A stretch of DNA of 55,077 nt, taken from assembly GCF_016862775.1 (NCBI RefSeq), contig NZ_BONP01000025.1, forward strand, positions 1 through 55,077. The letters are read 5' to 3'. The DNA comes from Cellulomonas phragmiteti. Its GTDB lineage: Bacteria; Actinomycetota; Actinomycetes; Actinomycetales; Cellulomonadaceae. Shown here in pieces: positions 16,491-27,620 of the stretch. Under the pieces are notes generated by a model. The model was not told the DNA's origin. It did not search any database and saw only the letters and a list, made by a program, of their open reading frames with translations. Positions within the stretch are counted from its first letter, which is position 1. Every line of letters starts with the position of its first letter. The position numbers were made by a program, and so were the translations under genes.

Positions 16491-18109
16491 TGGCCAGCGT
16501 CCAGCCCCACCGGGTCCGGCCCGGGCGCGGGACCGAGCTGCTGCTGCTCGTGCCCGCCCTCGGCATCGGCATCGCCGGGTACGTGCTCGCCGGCCTCGGC
16601 GTGACCGGCTCGGTGCCCCCGCACGTCATCGCGTACGCCGTCGGCACCACCGTCCTCGCGCTCGTCGTGCACGTGGTCCTGCGCCTGCGCGCGCCCTACG
16701 CGGACCCTGTGATCCTGCCCGTCGTCGTCGCGCTCAACGGCATCGGCCTGGCGATGATCTACCGCATCTCCATCGCGTACGCGGCGCGCGGCCGCGCCGA
16801 CGCGGACATCGCCGACCGCCAGCTCGCGTGGACCGCGATCTCCGTCGCGCTGGCGATCGCCGTGCTGGTGCTGCTGCGCGACCACCGCACCCTGCGCCGC
16901 TACACGTACACCGCGATGGTCGCCGGTCTGGTGCTCGTCCTCCTGCCGCTCGTCCCCGGCCTCGGGCAGACCATCAACGGCGCCCGGATCTGGGTGCGCG
17001 TCGGGCCTGTCGGCATGCAGCCCGCCGAGTTCGCGAAGATCGCGCTGGCCGTCTTCTTCGCCGGCTACCTCGTGACGCACCGCGACACCCTCGCACTGGC
17101 CGGCAAGCGCGTGCTGGGCCTGCAGCTGCCCCGCGCGCGCGACCTCGGCCCGATCATCCTCGTGTGGGCGGCGTCCCTGGTGGTCCTCGTCCTGCAGCGC
17201 GACCTCGGCACGTCGCTGCTCTTCTTCGGGCTGTTCGTCGCCGTGCTGTACCTGGCGACCGAGCGGACGTCGTGGATCGTCATCGGCCTCGTGCTGTTCG
17301 TCGGTGGTGCGGCCGCCGCGGCGGCCACGTTCGGGCACGTCGGCGCACGCTTCGACGTGTGGCTGCACGCGCTGGACAGCGACATCTACAACCGGTCGCC
17401 CGGCGGGTCCGGGCAGCTCGTCGCCGGGCTGTTCGGGATGGCCAGCGGCGGCCTGTTCGGCACCGGGCTGGGCCAGGGCCGCCCGGACCTGGTTCCGTTC
17501 TCCTATTCCGACTTCATCGTCGCGGCGCTCGGCGAGGAGCTCGGCCTGACGGGGCTGCTGGCGATCCTGCTGCTCTACACGATCCTCGTGTCCCGGGGGC
17601 TGCGCACCGCGATCGGCGTCCGCGACGGGTTCGGCAAGCTCCTCGCCGGCGGCCTGTCGTTCGTCATGGCGTTCCAGCTGTTCGTCGTCGTCGGGGGCGT
17701 GACGCGCCTCATCCCGCTGACGGGCCTGACGACGCCGTTCCTCGCGTACGGCGGCTCGTCCCTGGTCGCCAACTGGGTCATCGCGGCGCTCCTGCTGCGC
17801 ATCTCCGACGAGGCGCGCCGGCCCGTGCCCGCGGTGCGCGCGGTCGCGACACCCGACATCGGCATCCCGCTGTCCGCCCCCGGCCGCTCCCGGCCCGTCG
17901 GCGGCGGGCGCAGCACCGGCCGCACCGGGACACCCGCGGTCGGCACCCCGGTGGTGGTCGGCGAGGCGCCGGTCCGCACGTCGACCGCGACCCGGGCCGA
18001 CGACGGCGACGGGCCCGCCCCCGACGACAGCCCCACCGCCCACCTGGGCACCGACGGCACCAGCACCACCGAGCCGGGCACGGACGAACGAGGAGGTCGG
18101 ACGCGATGA
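16490..18109 (+). CDS. rodA: SEDS-family peptidoglycan glycosyltransferase RodA (FtsW/RodA)
   Basis: 539 residues, polytopic with about 10-12 membrane helices. SEDS signatures include GARIWVRVGPVGMQPAEFAK, the central LQRDLGTSLLF and GLTTPFLAYGGSS near the end. It polymerises lipid II glycan strands and works with the class B PBP encoded next. The start overlaps the pstP stop. The hydrophilic C-terminal tail of about 90 residues (Pro/Thr/Gly-rich) is probably cytoplasmic and disordered, and a likely phosphorylation region. Confidence 0.94.
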   Translation: MASVQPHRVRPGRGTELLLLVPALGIGIAGYVLAGLGVTGSVPPHVIAYAVGTTVLALVVHVVLRLRAPYADPVILPVVVALNGIGLAMIYRISIAYAARGRADADIADRQLAWTAISVALAIAVLVLLRDHRTLRRYTYTAMVAGLVLVLLPLVPGLGQTINGARIWVRVGPVGMQPAEFAKIALAVFFAGYLVTHRDTLALAGKRVLGLQLPRARDLGPIILVWAASLVVLVLQRDLGTSLLFFGLFVAVLYLATERTSWIVIGLVLFVGGAAAAAATFGHVGARFDVWLHALDSDIYNRSPGGSGQLVAGLFGMASGGLFGTGLGQGRPDLVPFSYSDFIVAALGEELGLTGLLAILLLYTILVSRGLRTAIGVRDGFGKLLAGGLSFVMAFQLFVVVGGVTRLIPLTGLTTPFLAYGGSSLVANWVIAALLLRISDEARRPVPAVRAVATPDIGIPLSAPGRSRPVGGGRSTGRTGTPAVGTPVVVGEAPVRTSTATRADDGDGPAPDDSPTAHLGTDGTSTTEPGTDERGGRTR

Positions 18110-19557
18110 ACACCCCGCTGCGGCGCCTCGCGACGATCACGCTCGTCATGTTCGTGGCCCTCATGGGCTCGGCGACGTGGGTCCAGTTCTTCCAGGCCGA
18201 GTCGCTGAACACCGACCCGCGCAACGTGCGCACCCTGTACCGCGAGCACGGCAACGCGCGCGGGCCGATCGTCGTGGGCGGCGAGGCCGTCGCGTCCTCC
18301 GTGCCCGTCGACGACCCCTTCGGGTACCAGCGCACGTACGCGCACGGCGACCTGTACTCCGCCGTCACCGGCTTCTACTCGATCTCCAACGGACGCAGCC
18401 AGATCGAGGAGCACGAGAACGACCAGCTCACCGGCCGCTCCGACCAGCTGTTCTTCACCCGCATCCGTGACCTGCTGACGGGCAAGCGGCCCGAGGGTGC
18501 CGCCGTCGAGACGACGATCCTGCCCGCCGCGCAGCAGGCCGCACGCGACGGCCTGGGCGACCAGCACGGGGCCGTCGTCGCGCTCGAGCCCTCCACCGGC
18601 CGGATCCTCGCGCTGGTGTCCACCCCCGGGTTCGACCCCAACGTGCTGGCGGTGCACTCCACCAGCGAGGCGGCCGCGCAGTACCGGGCGCTCGCGCAGG
18701 CGGAGGGCAACCCCCTGCGCTCCAACGCCACCCAGGAGCGCTACGCGCCCGGGTCCACGTTCAAGCTCGTGACCGCCGCGGCCGCGCTGGAGTCCGGCGC
18801 CTACACGGCCGACACCCCGGTGCCGTCCCCGGTGCAGCTCGAGCTGCCCCAGACGTCGGCGACCATCGGCAACTTCGGCGGGGGCAGCTGCGGCGGCGAC
18901 CAGGTGACCCTCGCGGACGCGCTGCGCACGTCCTGCAACACGGCGTTCGCCAGCCTGGGCATGACGCTCGGCGAGGACGCGCTGCGCGAGCAGTCGCAGC
19001 GCTTCGGGTTCCTCGACGCCGAGCAGCGCGTGCCCATGCCCGTCGTGGAGTCGGTGTTCCCCAGCGGGCTCGACCCGGCGGTGCTCGCGCAGTCCTCGAT
19101 CGGGCAGCGCGACGTGCAGGCGTCGCCGCTGCAGATGGCGATGGTCGCCTCCGCGATCGCCAACGGCGGCCGGCTCATGACCCCCTACCTCGTCGACACC
19201 GTGCGCGCCGCGGACCTCACCGTCGTGTCGCGCACGGAGCCCCAGACGTACTCCGACGCCGTGTCGGCGGCCACGGCGAGCGCCCTCACGCAGATGATGG
19301 TGGGTGTGGTCGAGTCCGGCACCGGGCGCTCCGCCCGCATCGACGGCGTCCAGGTCGCGGGCAAGACGGGCACGGCGCAGACCGTCGAGGGACAGCCCCC
19401 GCACGCGTGGTTCACCGCCTTCGCGCCGGCCGAGGCCCCGCGGGTCGCGGTCGCCGTGATCGTCGAGAACGGCGGCAGCCTCGGCAACGAGGCGACCGGC
19501 GGCGCGGTCGCCGCGCCCATCGCCCGCGCCGTGATCCAGGCGGTGCTGGCCTCATGA
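18106..19557 (+). CDS. pbpA: Class B penicillin-binding protein PbpA
   Basis: 483 residues with an N-terminal membrane anchor (about 8-25) and a transpeptidase domain. Active-site motifs: STFK (S217-K220), SCN (S276-N278) and KTG (K420-G422). It crosslinks peptidoglycan outside the membrane together with RodA. It has the short N-terminal dimerisation region typical of actinobacterial PbpA. ATG 18106 overlaps the rodA stop (ATGA) and is preceded by gaggaggtcgg. Confidence 0.95.
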   Translation: MNTPLRRLATITLVMFVALMGSATWVQFFQAESLNTDPRNVRTLYREHGNARGPIVVGGEAVASSVPVDDPFGYQRTYAHGDLYSAVTGFYSISNGRSQIEEHENDQLTGRSDQLFFTRIRDLLTGKRPEGAAVETTILPAAQQAARDGLGDQHGAVVALEPSTGRILALVSTPGFDPNVLAVHSTSEAAAQYRALAQAEGNPLRSNATQERYAPGSTFKLVTAAAALESGAYTADTPVPSPVQLELPQTSATIGNFGGGSCGGDQVTLADALRTSCNTAFASLGMTLGEDALREQSQRFGFLDAEQRVPMPVVESVFPSGLDPAVLAQSSIGQRDVQASPLQMAMVASAIANGGRLMTPYLVDTVRAADLTVVSRTEPQTYSDAVSAATASALTQMMVGVVESGTGRSARIDGVQVAGKTGTAQTVEGQPPHAWFTAFAPAEAPRVAVAVIVENGGSLGNEATGGAVAAPIARAVIQAVLAS

Positions 19558-20893
19558 GGACCGCACCGGGTGTCGCGCTGGGCGGTGGCCGCTACCGGCT
19601 GCTGCGCCGCATCGCCGTCGGCGGCATGGGCGAGGTGTGGGAGGCCAACGACGACGCCCTCGCACGTGCCGTGGCCGTGAAGGTCCTGCGCGACGAGTTC
19701 GCCGGCGACGTCGGGTTCCTCGAGCGGTTCCGCACCGAGGCGCGCAACTCCGCCGCGCTGCACCACCCGCACATCGCCGCGCTGTTCGACTACGGCGAGC
19801 AGGACGGCTCGGCGTACCTGGTCATGGAGCTCGTCGTCGGCGAGCCGCTGTCGGACCTGCTCGAGCGCGAGCCCGTCCTGCCGCCGCGCCGCCTGCTGCC
19901 GATGCTCGCCCAGACGGCCCGCGGCCTGCACGCCGCCCACCTGGCGGGCGTGGTGCACCGCGACGTCAAGCCGGGCAACATCCTGCTCGCACGGTCCGGC
20001 AAGGTGAAGATCACCGACTTCGGCGTCTCGCTGGCCGCCGACCAGAAGACGATGACCGCGACGGGCATGGTCATGGGCACCGCCCAGTACCTGTCGCCCG
20101 AGCAGGCCGTCGGGCGTCCCGCGACGCCGCTGTCCGACCTGTACTCGCTGGGCGTCGTGGCGTACGAGGGCCTGGCCGGCAAGCGGCCGTTCACCGGCCC
20201 CACCGCCGTCGACATCGCGGTCGCGCACGTCAACGACCCCGTCCCGCCGCTGCCCGCGTCGGTCGACAAGAAGCTCGCGGCACTCGTGCTGCGCCTGCTG
20301 TCCAAGGAGCCGACGGAGCGACCCTCCTCGGGTGAGGAGCTCGCCGACCTCCTCGACCGGCTCGTGCCCCAGACCCCCCCGTCGGGCGTCGCCGTGCTGG
20401 TCGGCAAGCCGTCCCGCGCCCGCGAGGACCGCCGCGCGGCCACGGGCCCCCGCACGGACCCCGACGCAGCCACGCACCGCGCCGACGCCGACGGCCCCGG
20501 GACGCCCCCGTCGTACCCGCCGTCGCGCCGCGAGCGCGCGGGCCGCACGGCCACGGACGACGGGTCGCGGCGCAGCCGCCACGGGTCGGACGCCTCGGCC
20601 GGCGTCGACGGGCTGCTCGCCACCGCGCTCGCCTGGGTGCGACGGCTGCGCCTGCCGCTGGTCGCGCTCGTGCTCGTGCTGGTCGCCCTGCTGGGTGCGG
20701 CCCTGGCCGACCGGCTCCTGGGCTCGGGTGCCGAGGACCTCCCCGTCCGCACGGTGGCCGCCGAGTACCCTCGTGGCGGCCCACCAGGTGGGATGATCGC
20801 CGCAGAACCGACCGGGAACGGCACGTCCGCCCCGGCAGACGGGGGACCGGCTCGCGCCGACGACCCCCGACCGACGGAAGTGAAGGACTCCTA

Positions 20894-20894
<1 letters not shown>
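19554..20894 (+). CDS. pknA: Ser/Thr protein kinase PknA
   Basis: 446 residues. Kinase domain with GVGGMGEVW-type glycine loop (VGGMGEV, 22-28), lysine K43 in VAVKVL, HRDVKPGN with catalytic D137, and DFGVS. A long basic, Pro/Arg-rich linker follows, then a single membrane segment near the end (LPLVALVLVLVALLGAAL) and a short outside tail without PASTA repeats, as in other PknA proteins. It controls growth, shape and division through phosphorylation. ATGA overlap with pbpA. Confidence 0.94.
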
Positions 20895-22903
<2,009 letters not shown>

Positions 22904-22919
22904 GTCCGCAGCACGACGA

Positions 22920-22951
22920 GAACGCCCCCGGCCGCGTGGCCGGGGGCGTTC
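22920..22951. terminator. Strong terminator after pknB
   Basis: Perfect 14-bp stem gaacgcccccggcc / ggccgggggcgttc with loop gcgt. It lies 16 bases after the pknB stop and 38 bases from the convergent trpG/pabA stop, so it probably ends both transcripts. Confidence 0.85.
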
Positions 22952-22989
22952 GTCGTCGCGGGGTTCGTCGTCGGGGGTGGTGGCGTGCG

Positions 22990-23613
22990 TCAGAGGCGCA
23001 CGAGCGGGTGCAGACCCACGGACCGCTCGACGGCGTCGTCCGCGCCGCACACCTGCAGCCAGTTGGCCAGCAGGCGGTGACCACCCTCGGTGAGCACGGA
23101 CTCGGGGTGGAACTGCACGCCGTGCAGCGGCAGCTCACGGTGCTGCAGGCCCATGACAATGCCGTGGGTGCGGGCGGTGACGACCAGCTCGTCGCTGAAC
23201 GTGCCGTCGACGACCGCCAGCGAGTGGTACCGCGTCGCCGTGAAGGGGGTCGGCAGGCCGGTCAGCACGCCCTGCCCGTCGTGCTCGACGGGGCTCGTCT
23301 TGCCGTGCATGAGCTCCGGTGCGTGCGTGACGGTGCCACCGAACACCTCACCGAGGGCCTGGTGGCCCAGGCACACGCCCAGCATGGGCGTGCCGCTCGC
23401 GGCGCAGTCGCGGATCACCTGGATGCTCGCGCCCGCGTCGGCCGGCGTGCCGGGACCGGGGGACACGAGCACGCCGTCGTACCCGGCGCGCTCCTCGGCC
23501 GGCGGCACGGCGTCGTTGCGCACGACCTCCGTCGTCGCGCCCAGCTGGTCGAGGTAGCCGACGATCGTGTAGACGAACGAGTCGTAGTTGTCGACGACGA
23601 GGATCCGCGTCAT
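22990..23613 (-). CDS. Glutamine amidotransferase, anthranilate/aminodeoxychorismate synthase component II
   Basis: 207 residues, class I glutamine amidotransferase. VDNYDSFVYTI at the N-terminus, nucleophile in GVCLGHQALG, and His/Glu in VQFHPESV. It delivers ammonia from glutamine to a chorismate-converting partner for tryptophan or folate synthesis. In this conserved position next to pknB it is usually annotated trpG or pabA, and the sequence alone cannot decide. I chose the ATG at 23613, overlapping the upstream stop (TGATG); a GTG one codon earlier is also possible. Confidence 0.92.
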   Translation of the reverse strand: MTRILVVDNYDSFVYTIVGYLDQLGATTEVVRNDAVPPAEERAGYDGVLVSPGPGTPADAGASIQVIRDCAASGTPMLGVCLGHQALGEVFGGTVTHAPELMHGKTSPVEHDGQGVLTGLPTPFTATRYHSLAVVDGTFSDELVVTARTHGIVMGLQHRELPLHGVQFHPESVLTEGGHRLLANWLQVCGADDAVERSVGLHPLVRL

Positions 23614-23774
23614 CACTCACCCACCGTGGTCTCGTTGAAGGGCATGAACGGCGCGATCGCCGGGTACACCCACAGGAAGCACGCCGCGAGCACCGCGGCG
23701 GCGAGCACGGCCGAGAGGAGCACGCGCACGGGAGCCGGGCCCGGCAGGTGCCGCCACAACCATCCGTACATCAT
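23613..23774 (-). CDS. Small single-pass membrane protein
   Basis: 53 residues (or 52 from the second of two ATG codons), behind gggaggct. The sequence starts MMYGWLWRHLPGP, has a hydrophobic helix (about 17-40, VLLSAVLAAAVLAACFLWVY), then PAIAPFMPFNETTVGE at the end. It lies between the sortase gene and trpG/pabA and overlaps the latter by one base, so the set is translated as one unit. Small membrane proteins ending in a similar PFMPFN motif occur at this place in related actinobacteria, as I recall. Function unknown. Confidence 0.75.
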   Translation of the reverse strand: MMYGWLWRHLPGPAPVRVLLSAVLAAAVLAACFLWVYPAIAPFMPFNETTVGE

Positions 23775-23829
23775 GAGCCTCCCGTCGTCGTCCGCCCAGC
23801 CGGGTCCCGCGTGCCGGTCAGCGGGGCCG

Positions 23830-24597
23830 TCATCCGAGCAGCTCCGCGGGCGTCCCGTCGGACACCGGGGCCCAGTAGTCGAGCACGCCGTGGACGATGT
23901 ACCGCTCGCGCGCCGAGAACATCGGGTGGCACGTGGTCAGGGTGATGAACCGCTCGGTGGGCTCGACGCCGGGCTCGTTGGGCACGGGTGCGATCACGCG
24001 GACGTCGGCCGGCGTGACGACCTCCATCTCCGTGACCTTGTAGACGTACCAGGTGTCCGCCGTGCGCACGACCAGCGCATCGTCGACCTGGAGCTCCTCG
24101 ATCCGGTTGAACGGCTTGCCGAACGTCACGCGGTGACCCGCCAGGGCGAAGTTGCCGACCCCGCCCGGCATCGCGGTGCCCTCGTAGTGGCCGATGCCCA
24201 GCACGTCGAGCACCGTCGGCCGGTCGGTCCCCTGGGAGATCGGGCGCTCCTGCTCGCCGACCCAGCGCGGCACCTGCAGCGTCGCGAACGACGTCGCGTG
24301 CGGGGGCTCGTCGATCACGGGGGGCTCGTCGCGGCGCGGCTCGGCGACGCCGTCGTCCTCCTCCGCGACGACCGGCGGCGCGAACCCCAGGTCGCGCACG
24401 ATCTCCGCCTGCGCGGCGTTGCCCTCGACGTCCGTCCACCACAGCTGCCACACGAGGAACCCGAGCAGCAGCACGCCCACGGTGATGAGCAGCTCGCCGA
24501 CGACCCCGACGATCCCGTAGGCGATGGACGAGGCGGTGGGCGTGCGCGCGGTGCGCGCGTGGGCGGGCGGGCGCACCGTGACCGGAGGGCTGCTCAC
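23830..24597 (-). CDS. Class E sortase
   Basis: 255 residues. N-terminal cytoplasmic tail, one membrane anchor (about 25-53), an acidic linker, then the sortase beta barrel. The catalytic triad is visible: H155 in ALAGHR, C223 in TLTTCHP and R232 in ARERYIVH. It cleaves LAXTG-like sorting signals and attaches proteins to the wall in high-GC Gram-positives. GTG start overlaps the DUF881 stop by four bases. Confidence 0.93.
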   Translation of the reverse strand: MSSPPVTVRPPAHARTARTPTASSIAYGIVGVVGELLITVGVLLLGFLVWQLWWTDVEGNAAQAEIVRDLGFAPPVVAEEDDGVAEPRRDEPPVIDEPPHATSFATLQVPRWVGEQERPISQGTDRPTVLDVLGIGHYEGTAMPGGVGNFALAGHRVTFGKPFNRIEELQVDDALVVRTADTWYVYKVTEMEVVTPADVRVIAPVPNEPGVEPTERFITLTTCHPMFSARERYIVHGVLDYWAPVSDGTPAELLG

Positions 24598-25415
24598 AGG
24601 TCACCCCCCGAGCGCGGGTCGCGCGCGACGGCCGCCTGCGCGGGCTGCGACGGCAGCACCTCGACGTCGTCGGGCACCCGGGCCCACGTCAGCTCCGTGG
24701 CCCCGGAGTAGGCAGGCAGCTCGACGCTCGCCCGGTTCTCGACGTTCCAGCCCAGCCCCAGCTCGCCGGCGTCGCGGACGTAGTTGCGCACGGCCGTGTC
24801 CTCGTCCAGGGCGGCGCGCAGCCGCTCCGGATCGCCGATGACGGTGATGACGAACGGGGGCGAGTACATGCGTCCGTGCAGGCGCAGGACGTTGCCCTGG
24901 CACTGCACGCCCGTCGTGGACACCACGCGCTGGTCCATGAGCCCCATCGCCTCCGCCCCGCCCGCCCAGAGCGCGTTCATCACCGACTGGATGTCCTGCT
25001 GGTGCACCACCAGGAGGTCGGGGTTGAGCTCCTCACGCCGGGCGTCGACCGGGGCGTCGTCGAGGGTGACGGTCAGCCCACGCCCGGTGACGGGGGTCGA
25101 GCCGCCCGCGACGAGGTCGCCCGCGCCCACCGTCAGCGTGGGACGGCCGGCGAGCGCGTTCTGCTCGGCCGTGAGCCCCTCGACCTCCGCGCGCAGCGCG
25201 TCGACCTCGGTGGACAGCCGCTCGACGTTGGCCGCCTGCTTCTGCGTGAGCTCACGCAGGTTCTGCGGGTGGCGGACCTCGTCGGTCCCGGAGCTGCGGG
25301 CGTTGACCGTGAACAGCAGGCCGGACATCCCGAGCACCAGGCCCACGGACACGGCGCCGCGACCCAGCCCTCGACGGCGCGGGCGCGGGGCGCGGGCATC
25401 GGCGGTCGGGGTCAT
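24594..25415 (-). CDS. DUF881 family membrane protein
   Basis: 273 residues. A basic N-terminus, one membrane segment (about 21-40), a coiled-coil stretch (LTQKQAANVERLSTEVDAL), then the DUF881 domain with GRGLTVTLDD, NPDLLVVHQQDI and MNALWAGGAEAM. DUF881 proteins occur next to cell-division and sortase genes in actinobacteria and Firmicutes; the biochemical role is not known. I prefer ATG 25415 (5 bases after aaggagg) to the GTG one codon earlier. Confidence 0.9.
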   Translation of the reverse strand: MTPTADARAPRPRRRGLGRGAVSVGLVLGMSGLLFTVNARSSGTDEVRHPQNLRELTQKQAANVERLSTEVDALRAEVEGLTAEQNALAGRPTLTVGAGDLVAGGSTPVTGRGLTVTLDDAPVDARREELNPDLLVVHQQDIQSVMNALWAGGAEAMGLMDQRVVSTTGVQCQGNVLRLHGRMYSPPFVITVIGDPERLRAALDEDTAVRNYVRDAGELGLGWNVENRASVELPAYSGATELTWARVPDDVEVLPSQPAQAAVARDPRSGGDL

Positions 25416-25608
25416 CACCGCCTCCTTCCGCTGGGCCCCCGCACGGGGACCGGGACGACAGCACTACGCTAGGTCACGTTCGGCGGCCCGCCGACACCGG
25501 TCCGCAGGTCGACGACACCAGGGAACCCGGACGGCCCACCGTACCGACGGTCCGGTGACGTCGACACCCCGCCTGCTCACCGCACCGTCGCAGACAGGAG
25601 CCACGCCC

Positions 25609-25860
25609 GTGCCCGAGTCGAAGTCGCGCAAGAAGGCGACGTACACCCCGCCGCCCTCGAAGGCGTCCGCGCCCAAGCCGCTGCCGCGCTGGTTCCTGCC
25701 CCTGTCGCTGGGCCTGATGATCTTCGGCCTCGTGTGGCTGGTCGTCACGTACCTGTCGCCGGGCGCCGCGTACCCGGTCCCCGGCATCGGCCAGTGGAAC
25801 CTGGCCGTGGGGTTCGCGATCATCATCGCGGGCTTCAGCATGCTCACCCGCTGGCGCTGA
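25609..25860 (+). CDS. crgA: Cell division protein CrgA
   Basis: 83 residues from GTG 25609 behind acaggag. A basic N-terminus (PESKSRKKATYTPPP) is followed by two membrane helices (about 29-49 and 62-79) separated by the short loop SPGAAYPVPGIGQWNL, the classic CrgA layout. It helps place or stabilise the divisome by contacting FtsZ, FtsQ and FtsI-type proteins. Divergent from the DUF881-sortase set, as in other actinobacteria. Confidence 0.95.
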   Translation: MPESKSRKKATYTPPPSKASAPKPLPRWFLPLSLGLMIFGLVWLVVTYLSPGAAYPVPGIGQWNLAVGFAIIIAGFSMLTRWR

Positions 25861-25886
25861 CCTCGCGGTCCGCGGTGGCGCCGTGC

Positions 25887-25918
25887 CGAGGCTGTGGGTC
25901 CGCGTACCCACAGCCTCG
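25887..25918. terminator. Terminator between crgA and rhomboid gene
   Basis: Perfect 13-bp stem cgaggctgtgggt / acccacagcctcg with loop ccgcgt, 27 bases after the crgA stop. The neighbouring rhomboid gene is convergent, so it may act in both directions. Confidence 0.8.
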
Positions 25919-25941
25919 TCCACATCCCGCGCCGCTCGTCG

Positions 25942-25988
25942 TCCACAGGCGGTGCACACACCTGTGGAGAACTACACCGGTGTAGTTC
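25942..25988. repeat. Composite inverted repeat with a 20-bp perfect palindrome
   Basis: tccacagg (25942-25949) is inverted as cctgtgga (25961-25968), and directly joined to it is the perfect palindrome GAACTACACCGGTGTAGTTC (25969-25988). It lies between crgA and the convergent rhomboid gene, beyond a hairpin that already looks sufficient as terminator. A second terminator or a dimeric protein-binding site are both possible. Confidence 0.6.
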
Positions 25989-26015
25989 GCACCGGCGGCA
26001 TCGTGCCGGTCGGGG

Positions 26016-26894
26016 TCACGCCAGCCCGTACGACGCGTACATCGCCCACGTCGTCCCCAGCAGGACGACGAGCAGGGCCACGGGCGCGGCCCACCCGACG
26101 ACCGCGCGGTGCTCCCGCGGCGCGTACGCGTAGGCGGCGCCGAGCAGCGCGCCGGTGACCAGGCCGCCGAGGTGCGCCTGCCAGGCGATCCCCGGCAGCA
26201 CGAACCCGAGGACGCCGTTGAGCACGAGGATCCCGATGATGGGGCCGGCGTCGCGCCCGGTGCGCCGCAGCACGACCAGCACGGCGCCGAACATGCCGAA
26301 CACGGCGCCGGACGCCCCGACCATGGCCGTCCCCCACGTCCCCGTCACCGGGGCCAGGAGCACGGCGCCGACCGAGCCACCCAGGGCGCTGACCAGGTAC
26401 AGCGTGGCGAACCTGGCCCGTCCCAGCGTCGACTCCAGGTAGGGGCCGATCATCCACAGGGCGATCATGTTGAACAGGATGTGGAAGACCTGCCCGGGCG
26501 AGTGCAGGAAGGCGGCGGTGAGGAACCGCCACGGCTCGAGGGCGCCCCAGGCCGGGACGAACCACCACTGCGGCGTCCACGCCGGCACGGCGAGCTGCAG
26601 CACGTACGAGACGACGCACAGCCCGATCAGCGTCAGCGTGACGACCGGTCGGCCGCCGCGCACCCGGCCACCGAAGAGCGTGCGCCCCTCGCGCGAGGTC
26701 CGGGCGGCCTGCGCGACGCAGTCCACGCAGTGCACACCGACGGGGGCGGTTCGCTGGCAGTCGTGGCACGTGGGTCGCGCGCACCGCTGGCAGCGGACGT
26801 AGGCCTCGCGGTCGGGGTGACGCGGGCACACGGGCGGTGGCCCGGTGCCGTCACCGGGCACGGCGGGCGGCCCCGCGAGGGGGCCGCCCGGCAC
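26016..26894 (-). CDS. Rhomboid family intramembrane serine protease with N-terminal zinc-ribbon
   Basis: 292 residues. The first 60 carry Cys/His pairs (VCPRHPD, RCQRCARPTCHDC, HCVDC) resembling a B-box or zinc-ribbon. The rhomboid core of six or seven membrane helices has the catalytic Ser in GASGAVFG (S195) and His in WQAHLGG (H241), with HILFNMIALW in the second helix. It cleaves membrane proteins within the bilayer; substrates are unknown. The GTG start at 26894 has a poor ribosome site, so the true start may be a GTG about 12 codons later. Confidence 0.9.
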   Translation of the reverse strand: MPGGPLAGPPAVPGDGTGPPPVCPRHPDREAYVRCQRCARPTCHDCQRTAPVGVHCVDCVAQAARTSREGRTLFGGRVRGGRPVVTLTLIGLCVVSYVLQLAVPAWTPQWWFVPAWGALEPWRFLTAAFLHSPGQVFHILFNMIALWMIGPYLESTLGRARFATLYLVSALGGSVGAVLLAPVTGTWGTAMVGASGAVFGMFGAVLVVLRRTGRDAGPIIGILVLNGVLGFVLPGIAWQAHLGGLVTGALLGAAYAYAPREHRAVVGWAAPVALLVVLLGTTWAMYASYGLA

Positions 26895-26910
26895 GCCAGG
26901 GGTGCTGATC

Positions 26911-27450
26911 TCAGTCCTCCACCGTGATCGAGGTGATCGTGACGTCCTGCACCGGGCGGTCGCCCGGGCGCGTGGGCGTCGCGGCGATCGCGTCGACGAC
27001 CGCGCGGCTCGCGTCGTCCGCGACCTTGCCGAAGATCGTGTGCTTGCCGTTGAGCCACGTGGTGGCCGCCACCGAGATGAAGAACTGCGAGCCGTTGGTG
27101 CCGCCGACCTTGCCGGTCACCGGGTTGAGCTGCTTGCCGGCGTTGGCCATGGCGAGCAGGTAGGGCTCCGAGAAGGTCAGCTCGGGGTGGATCTCGTCGT
27201 CGAACTGGTAGCCCGGGCCGCCGCGCCCGTTCCCGAGCGGGTCGCCGCCCTGGATCATGAAGTCGGGGATGACGCGGTGGAAGACGACGCCGGCGTACAG
27301 CGGGTCCGTGCGGGGTGCGCCCGTGGACGGGTCGACCCACTCCTTGGAGCCGGTGGCCAGACCGACGAAGTTCTCGACGGTGCGCGGCGCGTGGTTCTCG
27401 TAGAGCTCGACCCGGATGTCACCGGCGGACGTGTGGATGGTCGCGAACAT
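26911..27450 (-). CDS. ppiA: Cyclophilin-type peptidyl-prolyl isomerase
   Basis: 179 residues from ATG 27450 (MFATIHTSAGDI). The motif FHRVIPDFMIQGGDP holds the catalytic Arg, and GSQFFI and HTIFGKV complete the active site. It has no signal peptide, so it is cytoplasmic and catalyses cis-trans isomerisation of proline bonds during folding. The position near crgA and the rhomboid gene is typical of actinobacteria. Confidence 0.94.
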   Translation of the reverse strand: MFATIHTSAGDIRVELYENHAPRTVENFVGLATGSKEWVDPSTGAPRTDPLYAGVVFHRVIPDFMIQGGDPLGNGRGGPGYQFDDEIHPELTFSEPYLLAMANAGKQLNPVTGKVGGTNGSQFFISVAATTWLNGKHTIFGKVADDASRAVVDAIAATPTRPGDRPVQDVTITSITVED

Positions 27451-27620
27451 GGGTCCAGTCTGGCACCCGACGCCGACCCCGCGCCCTGGCGGGCGGCGGA
27501 CTCGCCGCGGGCGAACCACCGGCGCGCGCCGAGCGGGACGACGGGGACAGTGGCAGAGTGGGAGGTCACAGCGTCGAACCGATCAAGCCGAGACCAGCCA
27601 ACACAGCGCGGGAGTGGCAC

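Noticed and set aside
16226..18043. A 605-codon minus frame opposite rodA
   Set aside because: Antisense shadow of a clear SEDS glycosyltransferase gene; Asp/Glu/Arg-rich low-complexity translation.
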